Positions 7,618-16,149 are shown, numbered from the stretch's first letter. The stretch is 39,462 nt of DNA from an uncultured Clostridia bacterium (GCA_934746515.1 CAKVFH010000008.1:1-39462), one strand, 5' to 3'. A program made the numbers and translations. The notes: a model not told the origin generated them from the sequence alone.

Positions 7618-8580
7618 ATGAATGATATCAATGGTTTTGGTGAAGACTTAACAAAATTCGCTAAAAAAAGTCATACAAATGAAGATTTGGAAACAATCAA
7701 GAATGGGCTTAAAGCAATCTTTAAAAAGTTTGATGTTAATGACTCAGACCTTGCCAAATTCAGTTTAACTATAAATAATTCAAACGAAACTTCTGTTGAA
7801 ACAAAAAATGTTTCTTCTTATATAGATAAAATTTCTAAAAAAATCTTTGAAAGAGAAGAACACAAAAAGAAGCAATCTGACCAAACAAACAACAATAACA
7901 AAGATTCAAAAGATGAAAATCATAAAAATGAAAACGGCAAAAAGAAAAATAAACCAAAGTTCAATCTTTCGTTTGACCTTTCAAGTATCGGCAGTGCAAG
8001 TCCAGAAGATTTAGAAAAATACTTTGAAAGTATACTAATCAAAAAAGGTTTTGAAAAAGAAGATTTGAATAAAACAGGTTCTGGTCTTAATATTTTAGAT
8101 TTTAACGACAGAGCTATGGACTTAAATGTTAGCCCAGACATTCCTTTTGTTGAACAACTTGTCGAAATTTCAAAGAAGCTTTACAAGATTATGGTTAATG
8201 GTGAAGACATTGAAACTGTTAGACAACAAAGCATTTATTCAAACCCTACCACCGAAAAACAAACGCAATTCAATCTAGACCAACCAGGAGATGAGTTTGA
8301 TGTTCAGGGTCTTGTAACTTCAAAAGAAACAGCTCCTGACAAAATCAATGTTTCGCTTAATAATCAAAACGGAAATACCGCTGTTGATATTGAAAACACT
8401 ACGAACAACGACCTTACACAAAAAGACATTGAAGAAATAGACGCTTTTGGCATTGAAGGCATTAACACTCACGCTGAAATGGAAGAATTCAGACAAAGCG
8501 AAGAGTATGAGTTATTGCAAAATATGCAAGGTATGGCAATGGAAAAAAGCACCAGCAGTGTTATTGATGATTTGGTTTAA
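7618..8580 (+). CDS. low-complexity charged protein, unknown function
   Basis: 320 residues, ATG with GAGGTG seven bases upstream, own promoter and own terminator. The N-terminal 85 residues look helical. A linker of K/N/D/E (about residues 85-115, with NNNNKD and NGKKKNKPK) follows, then a possible folded part around NLSFDLSSIGSASPEDLEKYFESILIKK in two parts and onward to residue 200, and an acidic Asn/Thr-rich tail. There is no signal peptide, membrane segment or cysteine. I do not recognise it. Composition (Asn/Lys-rich linkers, helical blocks) resembles the repeat protein at 1-1776 but I see no clear sequence match. It is a lone plus-strand gene between two minus-strand replication genes. 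Confidence 0.75.
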   Translation: MNDINGFGEDLTKFAKKSHTNEDLETIKNGLKAIFKKFDVNDSDLAKFSLTINNSNETSVETKNVSSYIDKISKKIFEREEHKKKQSDQTNNNNKDSKDENHKNENGKKKNKPKFNLSFDLSSIGSASPEDLEKYFESILIKKGFEKEDLNKTGSGLNILDFNDRAMDLNVSPDIPFVEQLVEISKKLYKIMVNGEDIETVRQQSIYSNPTTEKQTQFNLDQPGDEFDVQGLVTSKETAPDKINVSLNNQNGNTAVDIENTTNNDLTQKDIEEIDAFGIEGINTHAEMEEFRQSEEYELLQNMQGMAMEKSTSSVIDDLV

Positions 8581-8591
8581 TGAAAACGATA

Positions 8592-8625
8592 AAAAAGTGA
8601 ACTTTCGTGTTCACTTTTTCTTTTG
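8592..8625 (+). terminator. terminator of the gene at 7618
   Basis: 11-bp perfect stem (AAAAAGTGAAC / GTTCACTTTTT), 6-nt loop, T-rich tail. Confidence 0.9.
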
Positions 8626-8687
8626 TTTTAATAAATCATAAAACCGCTCGTAAAAAATTTAATTATTCTAAACAAAACTTTGATTAA

Positions 8688-8723
8688 AAAAATAAATAGG
8701 TGAAAACTCACCTATTTATTTTT
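8688..8723 (-). terminator. recF terminator overlapping its stop codon
   Basis: 16-bp perfect stem (8688-8703 with 8708-8723) and a 4-nt loop. On the minus strand it ends in a T-run. The recF stop codon (8716-8718) lies inside one arm. 8626-8687 holds nothing else visible. Confidence 0.88.
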
Positions 8724-9819
8724 CAATAAATTTGGTTTTAAGCTTGCCGTCTTTAACTTCAAACTGCATGAAACTTTCGGTTGGCTTGAACCTAAATGAT
8801 GTGCCTGTCATCATGACTTGAGTGCCGGAAAGCATATCGAACATCTTTTTTTGTCTAGTGCTGTCAAGTTCGCTAAAAACATCATCCAAAACAAATATTG
8901 GCTTTTCGCCAAGCTCGGTTTCAAACACTTTCATTTCCGCAATCTTTAGAGCGAGAACAATACTTCTTTGTTGCCCTTGACTAGCAAAAATTTTTGCGTC
9001 CTTTCCGTTGAGTTCAAATTTAATGTCGTCTCTGTGTGGGCCAATTGAAGTGTAGCCTAATTCCATGTCCTTTTCAAGATTGTTTTCCAAAGATTTTAAA
9101 ACTTCGGTTTCAATTTCTTTTGCAGTCTCTCCCCTTGCACCAACATAGCTAATTGTCAAATTGTCAGCATTTTTTGAAATGCAATTGAGTGAATCATTTG
9201 CTGGCAAACTGAGTTTTTGAATGAATGTTTTTCTAGTCTTTACAATCAAGCCGGCAAGATATGCAAGCTGGCTGTTCCAAATTTCAATTTGGTCAGAAAG
9301 TGTCACCTTGTCATGAACCATTTTCAAAAGTCTGTTTCTTTGAATTAAAACCTTTTCATAGCGCTGAATGAGATTGTAGTATGATCCAGAAAGCTGGCTG
9401 ATGTCGGTATCCATAAAATCCCTGCGTTCATTTGGGCCACCGCTCACAATTTTAAGATCAGTTGGCGCAAAATAAACAGCAACAAGATTTCCAAAAACTT
9501 CGCTGATTTTTTTCACTTGGTTTTTGTTTATTGCAAATGTTTTCTTTTGTGAGTCAAACAGATTAACCGAAATGCTGACATCGCCAAAATTATGTTCAAC
9601 ACAAACTTCAACACTGGTTTTGTCGGTGTTTTCTTTTTTCATGTCATCGTCTCTCGAAGTCCTTGGGCTTTTGGTGAGAGCAGTTAGCATGACGGCTTCA
9701 ACGAGATTTGTTTTGCCCTGTCCGTTTTTGCCAGAGATTAAATTTATGCCATCAAAAAATTCGACAAACTGGTTGTCGTAATTTCTGAAATTGCTGATTT
9801 TTAGCCATTTTACACGCAT
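8716..9819 (-). CDS. recF: DNA replication and repair protein RecF
   Basis: 367 residues, normal length. An SMC-like ATPase that helps load RecA at single-strand gaps with RecO and RecR. Walker A is GKNGQGKTN near residue 35, the ABC-type signature lies in SQGQQRSIVLALKIAEM, and Walker B is PIFVLDDVFSELD. Start at 9819 with AAGGAAA upstream. In many Firmicutes recF follows dnaN and is co-directional with it; here it points away from dnaA, from its own promoter in the 144-bp dnaA-recF gap, and ends in its own terminator. Confidence 0.96.
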   Translation of the reverse strand: MRVKWLKISNFRNYDNQFVEFFDGINLISGKNGQGKTNLVEAVMLTALTKSPRTSRDDDMKKENTDKTSVEVCVEHNFGDVSISVNLFDSQKKTFAINKNQVKKISEVFGNLVAVYFAPTDLKIVSGGPNERRDFMDTDISQLSGSYYNLIQRYEKVLIQRNRLLKMVHDKVTLSDQIEIWNSQLAYLAGLIVKTRKTFIQKLSLPANDSLNCISKNADNLTISYVGARGETAKEIETEVLKSLENNLEKDMELGYTSIGPHRDDIKFELNGKDAKIFASQGQQRSIVLALKIAEMKVFETELGEKPIFVLDDVFSELDSTRQKKMFDMLSGTQVMMTGTSFRFKPTESFMQFEVKDGKLKTKFIEK

Positions 9820-9839
9820 AAATTTTTCCTTACGAGATT

Positions 9840-9868
9840 ATTATATATATTTTTTTTAGATTTGTCTA
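9840..9868 (-). promoter_or_regulatory. recF promoter
   Basis: Minus strand: TAGACA (5/6) at 9863-9868, 17-bp spacer, TATAAT (6/6) at 9840-9845. Confidence 0.75.
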
Positions 9869-9902
9869 ACAAAATATAATTTATAATTTGACAGAAAGTT
9901 CT

Positions 9903-9930
9903 TGATTTTTAATTGCCCTTCAAATATAAT
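9903..9930 (+). promoter_or_regulatory. dnaA promoter
   Basis: TTGATT (4/6) at 9903-9908, 16-bp spacer, TATAAT at 9925-9930, about 33 bases before the GTG start. A separate TTGACA at 9888-9893 has no -10 at proper distance. No TTATNCACA DnaA box is present in the 144-bp recF-dnaA gap. Confidence 0.6.
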
Positions 9931-9963
9931 TGATGATAGATTATTGCCATTGGAGGTATTTTT

Positions 9964-11355
9964 GTGAAAACCGAAGATTTCATCTCGACAACTAATGTTA
10001 ATCTTAACGAAATTTGGCCAAATATCTTGGACGAAATCGCAAAAAACACATCAACAATCTCTTTTGATGTTTGGATCAAAACTCTTGAGATTGTTGACAT
10101 TAAAGAAAATATCTTGGTTTTAAGCACTCCAACAAAAAGCTCAAAAAGCATCTTGCAGAAAAAATATAAAAACATGATTATTAAGTCTGCAAACAAAATT
10201 TATGGCGCAATAACCGATGTTGAGTTTATTGTTAAAGATGAAGAAGAACCAAAAGAAGAAGTCGACGACAAGTCAAGCGCTCCAATCTATGTTGACAAAA
10301 ACGAACCAGGCAGTTTTGAAGAAAATGAATCTTCTTTTAGTTTTAACCCAAAATACACTTTTGATTCATTCATTATTGGCGGAAGCAACCAGTTTGCAGC
10401 CGCTGCAGCAAAAGCTGTTGCAACCGAACCAAGTTCAAAAATCAATCCGCTGTTTATTTATGGTGGGTCAGGACTTGGAAAAACTCACCTTTTGCATGCC
10501 ATTGGAAACTATTTGCATGAACACTCACCAAAACTCAATGTTTTGTATGTCACAACCGATAAGTTTGTAAACGATTTCATGCAGTCGCTTCAAAAGCACA
10601 CAACCGAAAAATTTAGAGACACTTATTCAAAAGCTGATGTGTTTATTATTGACGATATTCAGTCAATAATTAAAAAGACTCAAACACAAGAACAGTTCTT
10701 TAACATTTTCAACGACCTTTATCAAAAAGGCAAACAAATCATTATCACCAGTGATAAACAACCAAAGGAACTCAACCCATTGGAAGAAAGACTTCGTTCA
10801 AGACTTGAATGGGGCATGCTTGCAGATATTGGTGTTCCTGATGTTGAAACAAGAATTGCAATCTTAAACAAAAAAGCACAAATGGAACGCTATAATGTTT
10901 CAAGAGAAGTTATTGAATACATCGCCGATGTTGCAACAACAAACATTCGTGAAATGGAAGGCTTTTTGTCAAGAACCGTGTTCTATTCAAGTTTGCTTAA
11001 AGAAGATGTTGTCACAATCGAATCTGCAAGAGAAGCACTCAAAAACATCGCCAAGCAAGATGAAGAAACAATTGACGCAACAAAGATTGTTGAAATTGTT
11101 TGCAAATTTTATGGCGTGAAAAAAGAAGACCTGCTTGCAAGGAAGAGAACCAAAAATATTGCCGAAGCAAGACAAATTGCAATGTATTTGATAACAGAAT
11201 ATTTAAACATTCCACTTGAAGCAGTTGGAAACATTTTTGGAAAAGACCATGCAACTGTTATTTACGCAAAAAATAAAGTTGCAGAAGACATAAAGAAATA
11301 CAAAAAACTCGAAGTTCAAATTAACGACCTTAAACAAATGATTGAAGGAAAATAA
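9964..11355 (+). CDS. dnaA: chromosomal replication initiator DnaA
   Basis: 463 residues. The AAA+ initiator binds DnaA boxes and opens oriC. A GTG start is preceded by GGAGG at 7 nt. Domain I spans about residues 1-85, an acidic Glu/Lys linker follows, then the AAA+ domain with Walker A GGSGLGKTHLLHAIG and Walker B VFIIDDIQS. The C-terminal helix-turn-helix signature reads FGKDHATVIYA where most bacteria have GRDHTTVxHA: Arg to Lys, the first Thr to Ala, His to Tyr. These positions lie in the DNA-reading helix, so box preference may differ. It is followed by dnaN 10 bp downstream in the same operon. Confidence 0.98.
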   Translation: MKTEDFISTTNVNLNEIWPNILDEIAKNTSTISFDVWIKTLEIVDIKENILVLSTPTKSSKSILQKKYKNMIIKSANKIYGAITDVEFIVKDEEEPKEEVDDKSSAPIYVDKNEPGSFEENESSFSFNPKYTFDSFIIGGSNQFAAAAAKAVATEPSSKINPLFIYGGSGLGKTHLLHAIGNYLHEHSPKLNVLYVTTDKFVNDFMQSLQKHTTEKFRDTYSKADVFIIDDIQSIIKKTQTQEQFFNIFNDLYQKGKQIIITSDKQPKELNPLEERLRSRLEWGMLADIGVPDVETRIAILNKKAQMERYNVSREVIEYIADVATTNIREMEGFLSRTVFYSSLLKEDVVTIESAREALKNIAKQDEETIDATKIVEIVCKFYGVKKEDLLARKRTKNIAEARQIAMYLITEYLNIPLEAVGNIFGKDHATVIYAKNKVAEDIKKYKKLEVQINDLKQMIEGK

Positions 11356-11365
11356 AGGAGGATTT

Positions 11366-12469
11366 ATGAAATTTATTTGTGAAGGATTAGATTTATCTGA
11401 TGCAGTGTTAAAAGTTTTGAGAGCAACGGCTGTCAGAACCACAAATCCAATTTTGGAAGGCATCAAACTTTCAGCAAAAGAAGACTCATTGACACTCTCT
11501 GCAACCGACCTTGAAATCTCTATTGAAAAAACAATCCAAGCCGATGTTAAAGTTCCAGGCGAAATTGTTGTTCCTGGAAAAGTTTTTGCAGACTTTGTTA
11601 AAAAACTTTCAAATGAGCAAATTGAATTATCACTCAACGAAGGAAACACCTTGAGAATCAAATACACAGACTCTGAAGGCTCGCTTCAATGCTTGAACGC
11701 AGATGAGTTCCCTATCATCAAAGAACTCACCGCTCCAGACAGAATCACTCTTGCTCCAACAGAACTTAAAGACCTTATTGACAAAACAATTTTTTCTGTT
11801 GCAATTGATGATGCAAGACCAATTCTTAAAGGTTGCTTGTTTGAAATCAACAACGGCGTTATGACATCTGTTGCACTTGACGGCTATCGTTTGGCAATGG
11901 TTAAAACACCAGTTGCGTCAACAGCAAACACACTTTCTTGCATTGTTCCAGCAAAGAGCTTGAGCGAAATCAGCAAGCTTATTAGAACTGACACAGATTC
12001 TGTTGATATTTTGATTAGCAAAAACCATTTGATGATTGATGACGGACAAATCAAGGTTATCACTAGACTTTTGGAAGGTGAATTTATTAACTATCGTCAA
12101 GTTATTCCAACATCATCAAGCACAACCATAATTGTTAGCAAAGCTCAACTTGAAGATGGTCTTGACAGAGCAAGCTTGCTTGCAAGAATGGACAAAAACA
12201 ATCTCGTTCGTTTTGACATCAAAGACAAAGTTTTAACAATCACATCTGCTTCAAACATTGGTAATGTCACAGAAAACATCACCGTTTCACTTGAAGGAAA
12301 AGATTTGTCAATTGCATTCAATGCAAGATATTTGAGCGATTGTATGCACACAATCACTGATGAGTTTATCAAAATCAATTTCTCTTCACAAATTGCACCT
12401 TGCACAATCTGCTCTGCAGAAGAAGATAAATATTTGTATCTTATTTTGCCTGTAAGAATCGTTGAATAG
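11366..12469 (+). CDS. dnaN: DNA polymerase III subunit beta (sliding clamp)
   Basis: 367 residues, usual length. The ring-shaped clamp tethers polymerase and many clamp-binding proteins to DNA. The start at 11366 has a perfect AAAGGAGG at 11354-11361, which begins within the dnaA stop codon; an in-frame TTG at 11342 lies inside dnaA and is not used. Typical clamp segments include LKVLRATAVRTTNPILEGI near the N-terminus, LNADEFP, and the C-terminal Y-L-x-L-P-V-R run (YLILPVRIVE). It is co-transcribed with dnaA. Confidence 0.97.
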   Translation: MKFICEGLDLSDAVLKVLRATAVRTTNPILEGIKLSAKEDSLTLSATDLEISIEKTIQADVKVPGEIVVPGKVFADFVKKLSNEQIELSLNEGNTLRIKYTDSEGSLQCLNADEFPIIKELTAPDRITLAPTELKDLIDKTIFSVAIDDARPILKGCLFEINNGVMTSVALDGYRLAMVKTPVASTANTLSCIVPAKSLSEISKLIRTDTDSVDILISKNHLMIDDGQIKVITRLLEGEFINYRQVIPTSSSTTIIVSKAQLEDGLDRASLLARMDKNNLVRFDIKDKVLTITSASNIGNVTENITVSLEGKDLSIAFNARYLSDCMHTITDEFIKINFSSQIAPCTICSAEEDKYLYLILPVRIVE

Positions 12470-12480
12470 GAAAAATTATT

Positions 12481-13146
12481 ATGAAAAAACCTAGTTTTAA
12501 AGATGACTTGCTCTGTAATATCACACTGATTTGCGTGCTCACATTTGCTTGCGTTCATCTATTACTTATAACACTTAACATTTTCGGAGTAACACGATTT
12601 GGCTTGCACGAAAATTTTAACTACACCATTGCTTATGTTTTGGTGATTGTAAGCCTTGCACTTTATGTGTTCGGTTTCTTCATTTATCGTTTCACAAACC
12701 TATACATCCCTGCATGGTTCAGAATGCTATTCTACATTGCGTTCTTCTTGTTCACAAATGTTTACTACATTTGCAACTGGTTTGACTCAATGGTTGGTTT
12801 GATATTCTTCTTTGCATACGTTGCATTTTTGATGTGCATCATAAGTCTTTCAATTTACTTTAATACTCAAAAAGATGAAAAGAACAGACTCAAAATTGCA
12901 CCAAAGAGTTTGATTGCAAGCGTGTTCTTCTATTCTGTTGCTGGAAACGCATTGTTGCAATTCGTTATCAACCTTGTGAAAGTGATTTTCTTTGAAAGCT
13001 ACAAGTTCACAACCCTTTCAGCATATCTGATTGAGTTTGGAACAATGATTGCCGTTTGCTCTCTAATTTCAATTGCGTTTGAAATTTCACTTTCTAGAAC
13101 AAAAACTTTCATCAATGCATGCCTAATTAAAGTAAACAACCGCTAA
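12481..13146 (+). CDS. polytopic membrane protein, unknown function
   Basis: 221 residues with about six hydrophobic segments (near residues 12-34, 48-70, 77-98, 100-126, 143-168 and 178-200), rich in Phe, Ile and Tyr. ATG with AGGAAA upstream, 11 bp after dnaN, so it is the third gene of the dnaA operon. A strong terminator follows. I recognise no family and see no catalytic motif. In most Firmicutes the slot after dnaN holds yaaA/recF, which are not here. Function unknown. Confidence 0.75.
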   Translation: MKKPSFKDDLLCNITLICVLTFACVHLLLITLNIFGVTRFGLHENFNYTIAYVLVIVSLALYVFGFFIYRFTNLYIPAWFRMLFYIAFFLFTNVYYICNWFDSMVGLIFFFAYVAFLMCIISLSIYFNTQKDEKNRLKIAPKSLIASVFFYSVAGNALLQFVINLVKVIFFESYKFTTLSAYLIEFGTMIAVCSLISIAFEISLSRTKTFINACLIKVNNR

Positions 13147-13154
13147 ACAAAAAC

Positions 13155-13182
13155 AAAACCCCAAATGCTGGGGTTTTTCTTT
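13155..13182 (+). terminator. terminator of the dnaA operon
   Basis: 9-bp stem (AAAACCCCA / TGGGGTTTT), 5-nt loop, T-rich tail. Confidence 0.92.
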
Positions 13183-13232
13183 TGCAAAAAAAACTTGCAA
13201 AAATTAAAAAGGTAACAAATAAAACTTTATCC

Positions 13233-13262
13233 TTGACAAAACGGTAGTTTTGCGATTATAAT
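13233..13262 (+). promoter_or_regulatory. rpmH promoter (consensus)
   Basis: TTGACA at 13233-13238, 18-bp spacer, TATAAT at 13257-13262. It gives a leader of about 40 nt to the rpmH start and should drive rpmH-rnpA-yidD-yidC-khpB. Confidence 0.88.
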
Positions 13263-13308
13263 AGCCTGGTAACTATGTTATAGATAAATTAGTATTAGGA
13301 GAAATATT

Positions 13309-13449
13309 ATGACAAAAAGAACTTTTCAACCAAAAAAGAATCACAAAAACAAAGTTCATGGCTTTAGACAAAAAATGAGAACCAAAGGTGGCAGAAATGT
13401 CTTGGCTAGAAGAAGAAACAAGGGTCGCAAAGAACTTATCAGAAAATAA
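13309..13449 (+). CDS. rpmH: 50S ribosomal protein L34
   Basis: 46 residues, short and very basic. It begins MTKRTFQPKKNHKNKVHGF and contains GFRQKMRTKGGRNVLARRR, the family's hallmark. ATG with AGGAGA upstream at 13298-13303. It precedes rnpA by 11 bp, the usual arrangement. L34 sits in the 23S rRNA core of the large subunit. Confidence 0.97.
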   Translation: MTKRTFQPKKNHKNKVHGFRQKMRTKGGRNVLARRRNKGRKELIRK

Positions 13450-13460
13450 TCTAGGTATTT

Positions 13461-13814
13461 ATGTTAAAACGAATCAATAGATTGAAAAAAAGATATCAAT
13501 TTAATTATGTTTACAAGTCTGGCGAACATTTTTCTGGCGAACATATTGTGCTTTACACCGCCACATCAAAAACCAAAAATATCAAAATTGGTCTTGCTGT
13601 AACAAAAAAGGTTGGGCATGCAGTTGTTCGCAACAAAATTCGCAGACGACTTCGTGAAATTATCAAAAAAGAGTTGCCAAATTTAAAGCAAAACTATAAC
13701 ATTATTGTTGTAGCAAGAGATAATGTTACCGAAGCAAGTTTCGAGCAATTGAGTTTGGAACTTAACAAACTTATCAAAAAGGCAAATCTTATAAAAGATG
13801 AAGAAGTTTCTTAA
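13461..13814 (+). CDS. rnpA: ribonuclease P protein component
   Basis: 117 residues. The basic protein subunit of RNase P, which with the catalytic RNA trims tRNA 5' leaders. The RNR signature is visible as AVVRNKIRRRLREI around residues 54-68, preceded by the typical start LKRINRLKKRYQFNYVYKSG. The start lies 11 bp after rpmH with AGGT upstream. Its 3' end overlaps yidD by 17 bp. Confidence 0.97.
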   Translation: MLKRINRLKKRYQFNYVYKSGEHFSGEHIVLYTATSKTKNIKIGLAVTKKVGHAVVRNKIRRRLREIIKKELPNLKQNYNIIVVARDNVTEASFEQLSLELNKLIKKANLIKDEEVS

Positions 13815-14073
13815 ATTTATTGTAAGCATACCAAAATACATTGCACTTTTTTTCATTGCTATGTTTAAATTTTGCATCTCACCATTTATTCCCCACGCAT
13901 GCAAATTCACACCCACCTGTTCAGTTTATGCAGGTGAAGCTTTTGCTGAATGGGGATTTTTTGTTGGTTTAAAGCTAACAATTCAAAGGCTTGCAAGATG
14001 CAATCATCGTTCGGCTGGCGGAACTGACCCTGTACCTGTCAACCCAAAGAAAAAATACAAAAATTTTATGTAA
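13798..14073 (+). CDS. yidD: membrane protein insertion efficiency factor YidD
   Basis: 91 residues. A small membrane-associated protein encoded between rnpA and yidC in most bacteria, thought to assist YidC. Family marks are CKFTPTCSVYAGEAF around residues 37-51, RLARCNHRSAGGTDPVP near residue 70-85, and an N-terminal amphipathic/hydrophobic segment. The start overlaps rnpA by 17 bp with only a weak ribosome-binding site, consistent with coupling. Confidence 0.95.
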   Translation: MKKFLKFIVSIPKYIALFFIAMFKFCISPFIPHACKFTPTCSVYAGEAFAEWGFFVGLKLTIQRLARCNHRSAGGTDPVPVNPKKKYKNFM

Positions 14074-14082
14074 GGAGAAACC

Positions 14083-15279
14083 ATGAATATTTTATCAATG
14101 ATTTCAGCCGTTTCTGCGCCAAAGAGTTTGTGGGTTACGCTCATAAACTGGATTCAATCGGCAGTTGGAAACTGGGGCTGGACAATCATCTTGGTTACTG
14201 TTTTAATCAAACTCGTAACCACTCCGCTTGACTTTTGGGTTAAATTTAACACCAAACGTCAAACACTCATTCAACAAAAATGCGCACCACAAATTGCAAA
14301 GCTTCAAAAGAAATTTGGAAACGACAGAAATGCTTTCCGTTTGCAAAGCCAATCAATTTACAAGCGCGAAGGCTTGGACATGAGAACCGGTTGCATTGTT
14401 ATGCTCATCAACACAATCCTTTCTTTCACAATCTTCATCACATTCTATAATGATTTGAGAAAGGTTTCAGCTTATGAAGCAATCAATCAATATGAACAAA
14501 TAGAAGTCACCTACAACGACAATTATTACAAAGCATTCGTAGACTATAAACCAGACGACGAATTCAACACAAAAGAAGATGTTGATGCTTGGTTTGCAGA
14601 CTATAACGCAATGGAAGAAAGCGTTGCGAAAAAGACAAAGGAAGAATATATCACACCTTATCTTGTTCATGCAACTGAAAAGGCTTCAGCTGAAGCGGTT
14701 AGCTATTGGAAATCTAACAAAGCAAACTCTGCTTGGCTCTGGGTTCAAAACATCTGGGTTGCAGACAGCACCGCTAAACCATTCCCTTCATATTCAACAC
14801 TTAAATCTATTGCAAGCAACACCGGTTACACTGGATATGTAAAATCAAATATCCAAGAAGAACAATATGACAAGATCGCAACACTCATTGTAAGCAATGC
14901 TCAAAGAACCAATAATGGTTTCTACATTTTGCCAATCCTTGCAGGTCTTATCACATTCTTATCACAATTTATTGCAGAACTTCACAACAAACTTAAAAAC
15001 AAAAAAGCCAACAAAGTTGCACAAGAAGCCGGAAACGAAATGGCTTCATCAATGAAGATGATGAAATTCATCATGCCTATTGTTATGGTTGTTTTCACAT
15101 TGACAGCGAGTGCATCGTTCGGTTTGTATATTCTTGCAAGCAATGTTTCGTCAATCTTGCTTGGTGAACTCACAACTCTTATTATTGACGCACTAACAAA
15201 AAAACAGCGTTTGCAGGTTGAAGCAGAACTTGAAAAAGAAGCAAATAGACTAATTAGAAAAGGACAAATTAAGGGGTAA
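14083..15279 (+). CDS. yidC: membrane protein insertase YidC, enlarged
   Basis: 398 residues against roughly 260 for typical Gram-positive YidC1/SpoIIIJ. It inserts membrane proteins alone or with SecYEG. The core begins with a TM segment around residues 33-54 where the groove Arg (usual V-R-L-x-x-x-P-L) is Lys (LIKLVTTPL). A cytoplasmic hairpin (55-100), TM 103-124, WLWVQNIWVADS (218-229), YILPILAGLITFLSQ (281-295) and TMs at 327-350 and 352-372 follow. Two extracytoplasmic inserts stand out: about 128-215, acidic and Tyr/Lys-rich, and about 230-278. The basic C-terminal tail is family-typical. Start with AAGGAGA; no lipobox. khpB follows 4 bp later. Confidence 0.95.
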   Translation: MNILSMISAVSAPKSLWVTLINWIQSAVGNWGWTIILVTVLIKLVTTPLDFWVKFNTKRQTLIQQKCAPQIAKLQKKFGNDRNAFRLQSQSIYKREGLDMRTGCIVMLINTILSFTIFITFYNDLRKVSAYEAINQYEQIEVTYNDNYYKAFVDYKPDDEFNTKEDVDAWFADYNAMEESVAKKTKEEYITPYLVHATEKASAEAVSYWKSNKANSAWLWVQNIWVADSTAKPFPSYSTLKSIASNTGYTGYVKSNIQEEQYDKIATLIVSNAQRTNNGFYILPILAGLITFLSQFIAELHNKLKNKKANKVAQEAGNEMASSMKMMKFIMPIVMVVFTLTASASFGLYILASNVSSILLGELTTLIIDALTKKQRLQVEAELEKEANRLIRKGQIKG

Positions 15280-15283
15280 ACTT

Positions 15284-16000
15284 ATGAAAAGTATTGAAAC
15301 ACAAGGAAAAACCGTTGACCAAGCTATTGAAATTGGACTATACAAGCTTGGTGTTAAAAGAGAAGATGTAAAAATTGAAATTTTGGAACAAGCCGGACTT
15401 TTCAATAAAGCAAGAGTTCGCTTGTCACTTGGTTCTTCAAGCAAAGAAGAAACTGAAGTAAAAGAACTTGTAGACAAACTTATTTCGCTTATGGGTCTTG
15501 ACCTTGACACATTTGTTGAAGAAAGAGAAAACGACTTTTTTGTTAATGTTACTGGTGATGATTCAGCAATTTTCATTGGCAAACACGGCGAATCTATTGA
15601 AGAATTCCAAACCATTATCAATTACATTTACAACAAAGACAAATCAAAAGAAGATGCAAAGCGTATCACAATTGACAGCAACAGATATGCTGAACGCAGA
15701 ACTGAAACTTTAACCAATCTTGCAAAAAGGACTGCTGGAAAAGTTATTCGTGAGCATAAAGATTTCAAATTTGAAGCAATGAACGCTTATGAAAGACGAA
15801 TTATTCACTCTGCCCTTTCAAACCATGACAAAGTCATCACAGAAAGCTATGGCAACGAACCAAACAGATATGTTGTTATTAAACTCAAAACAAACATTGC
15901 ACACCAAAAGAATGAAAGCGAAATCAAAGATTATTTTGATGACGACTCAATCAAAGTTGCTGGTGGCGAAGAAAACACAACAAGAAGCGACGACAACTAA
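15284..16000 (+). CDS. khpB: RNA-binding protein KhpB/Jag
   Basis: 238 residues. Jag-N domain at about 1-55 (GKTVDQAIEIGLYKLGVKRE and RVRLSLGSS), an acidic linker, a KH domain with FIGKHGESIEEFQ near residue 105-118, and an R3H domain with YERRIIHSAL near 168-178. The Jag/KhpB/EloR family binds RNA, often with KhpA, and affects cell elongation and division in Firmicutes. It starts 4 bp after yidC with AAGGGG inside the yidC end. The C-terminal 30 residues are acidic and probably disordered. A terminator follows. Confidence 0.95.
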   Translation: MKSIETQGKTVDQAIEIGLYKLGVKREDVKIEILEQAGLFNKARVRLSLGSSSKEETEVKELVDKLISLMGLDLDTFVEERENDFFVNVTGDDSAIFIGKHGESIEEFQTIINYIYNKDKSKEDAKRITIDSNRYAERRTETLTNLAKRTAGKVIREHKDFKFEAMNAYERRIIHSALSNHDKVITESYGNEPNRYVVIKLKTNIAHQKNESEIKDYFDDDSIKVAGGEENTTRSDDN

Positions 16001-16004
16001 ACAT

Positions 16005-16032
16005 AAAGACACCCATGAGGTGTCTTTTTTTG
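16005..16032 (+). terminator. terminator of the rpmH-khpB operon
   Basis: 9-bp stem (AAAGACACC / GGTGTCTTT), 5-nt loop, T-run. Confidence 0.92.
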
Positions 16033-16100
16033 TGTCTTAATTTGAGTTTTTGGTGCAAAAAATTCACATTACAGCCTGTTAAAAGTTTGGTTTCAAATTT

Positions 16101-16112
16101 CAGAAATTTCTG
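16101..16112. promoter_or_regulatory. 12-bp palindrome upstream of mnmE
   Basis: CAGAAATTTCTG is a perfect palindrome about 38 bp upstream of the mnmE -35 box. A protein-binding site is possible; in AT-rich DNA chance is also possible. Confidence 0.3.
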
Positions 16113-16149
16113 CCACTATATTTTATTTGTTATTTTTTAATAAAAATTA

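Noticed and set aside
11203..11667. 154-residue minus-strand ORF across dnaA/dnaN
   Set aside because: Shadow of two well-supported plus-strand genes; no ribosome-binding site and no recognisable product.
13233..13262. oriC in the dnaN-rpmH region because rpmH-dnaA gaps often hold it
   Set aside because: The gap holds a terminator and a consensus promoter but no DnaA box; TTATCCTTG here matches only 6 of 9.
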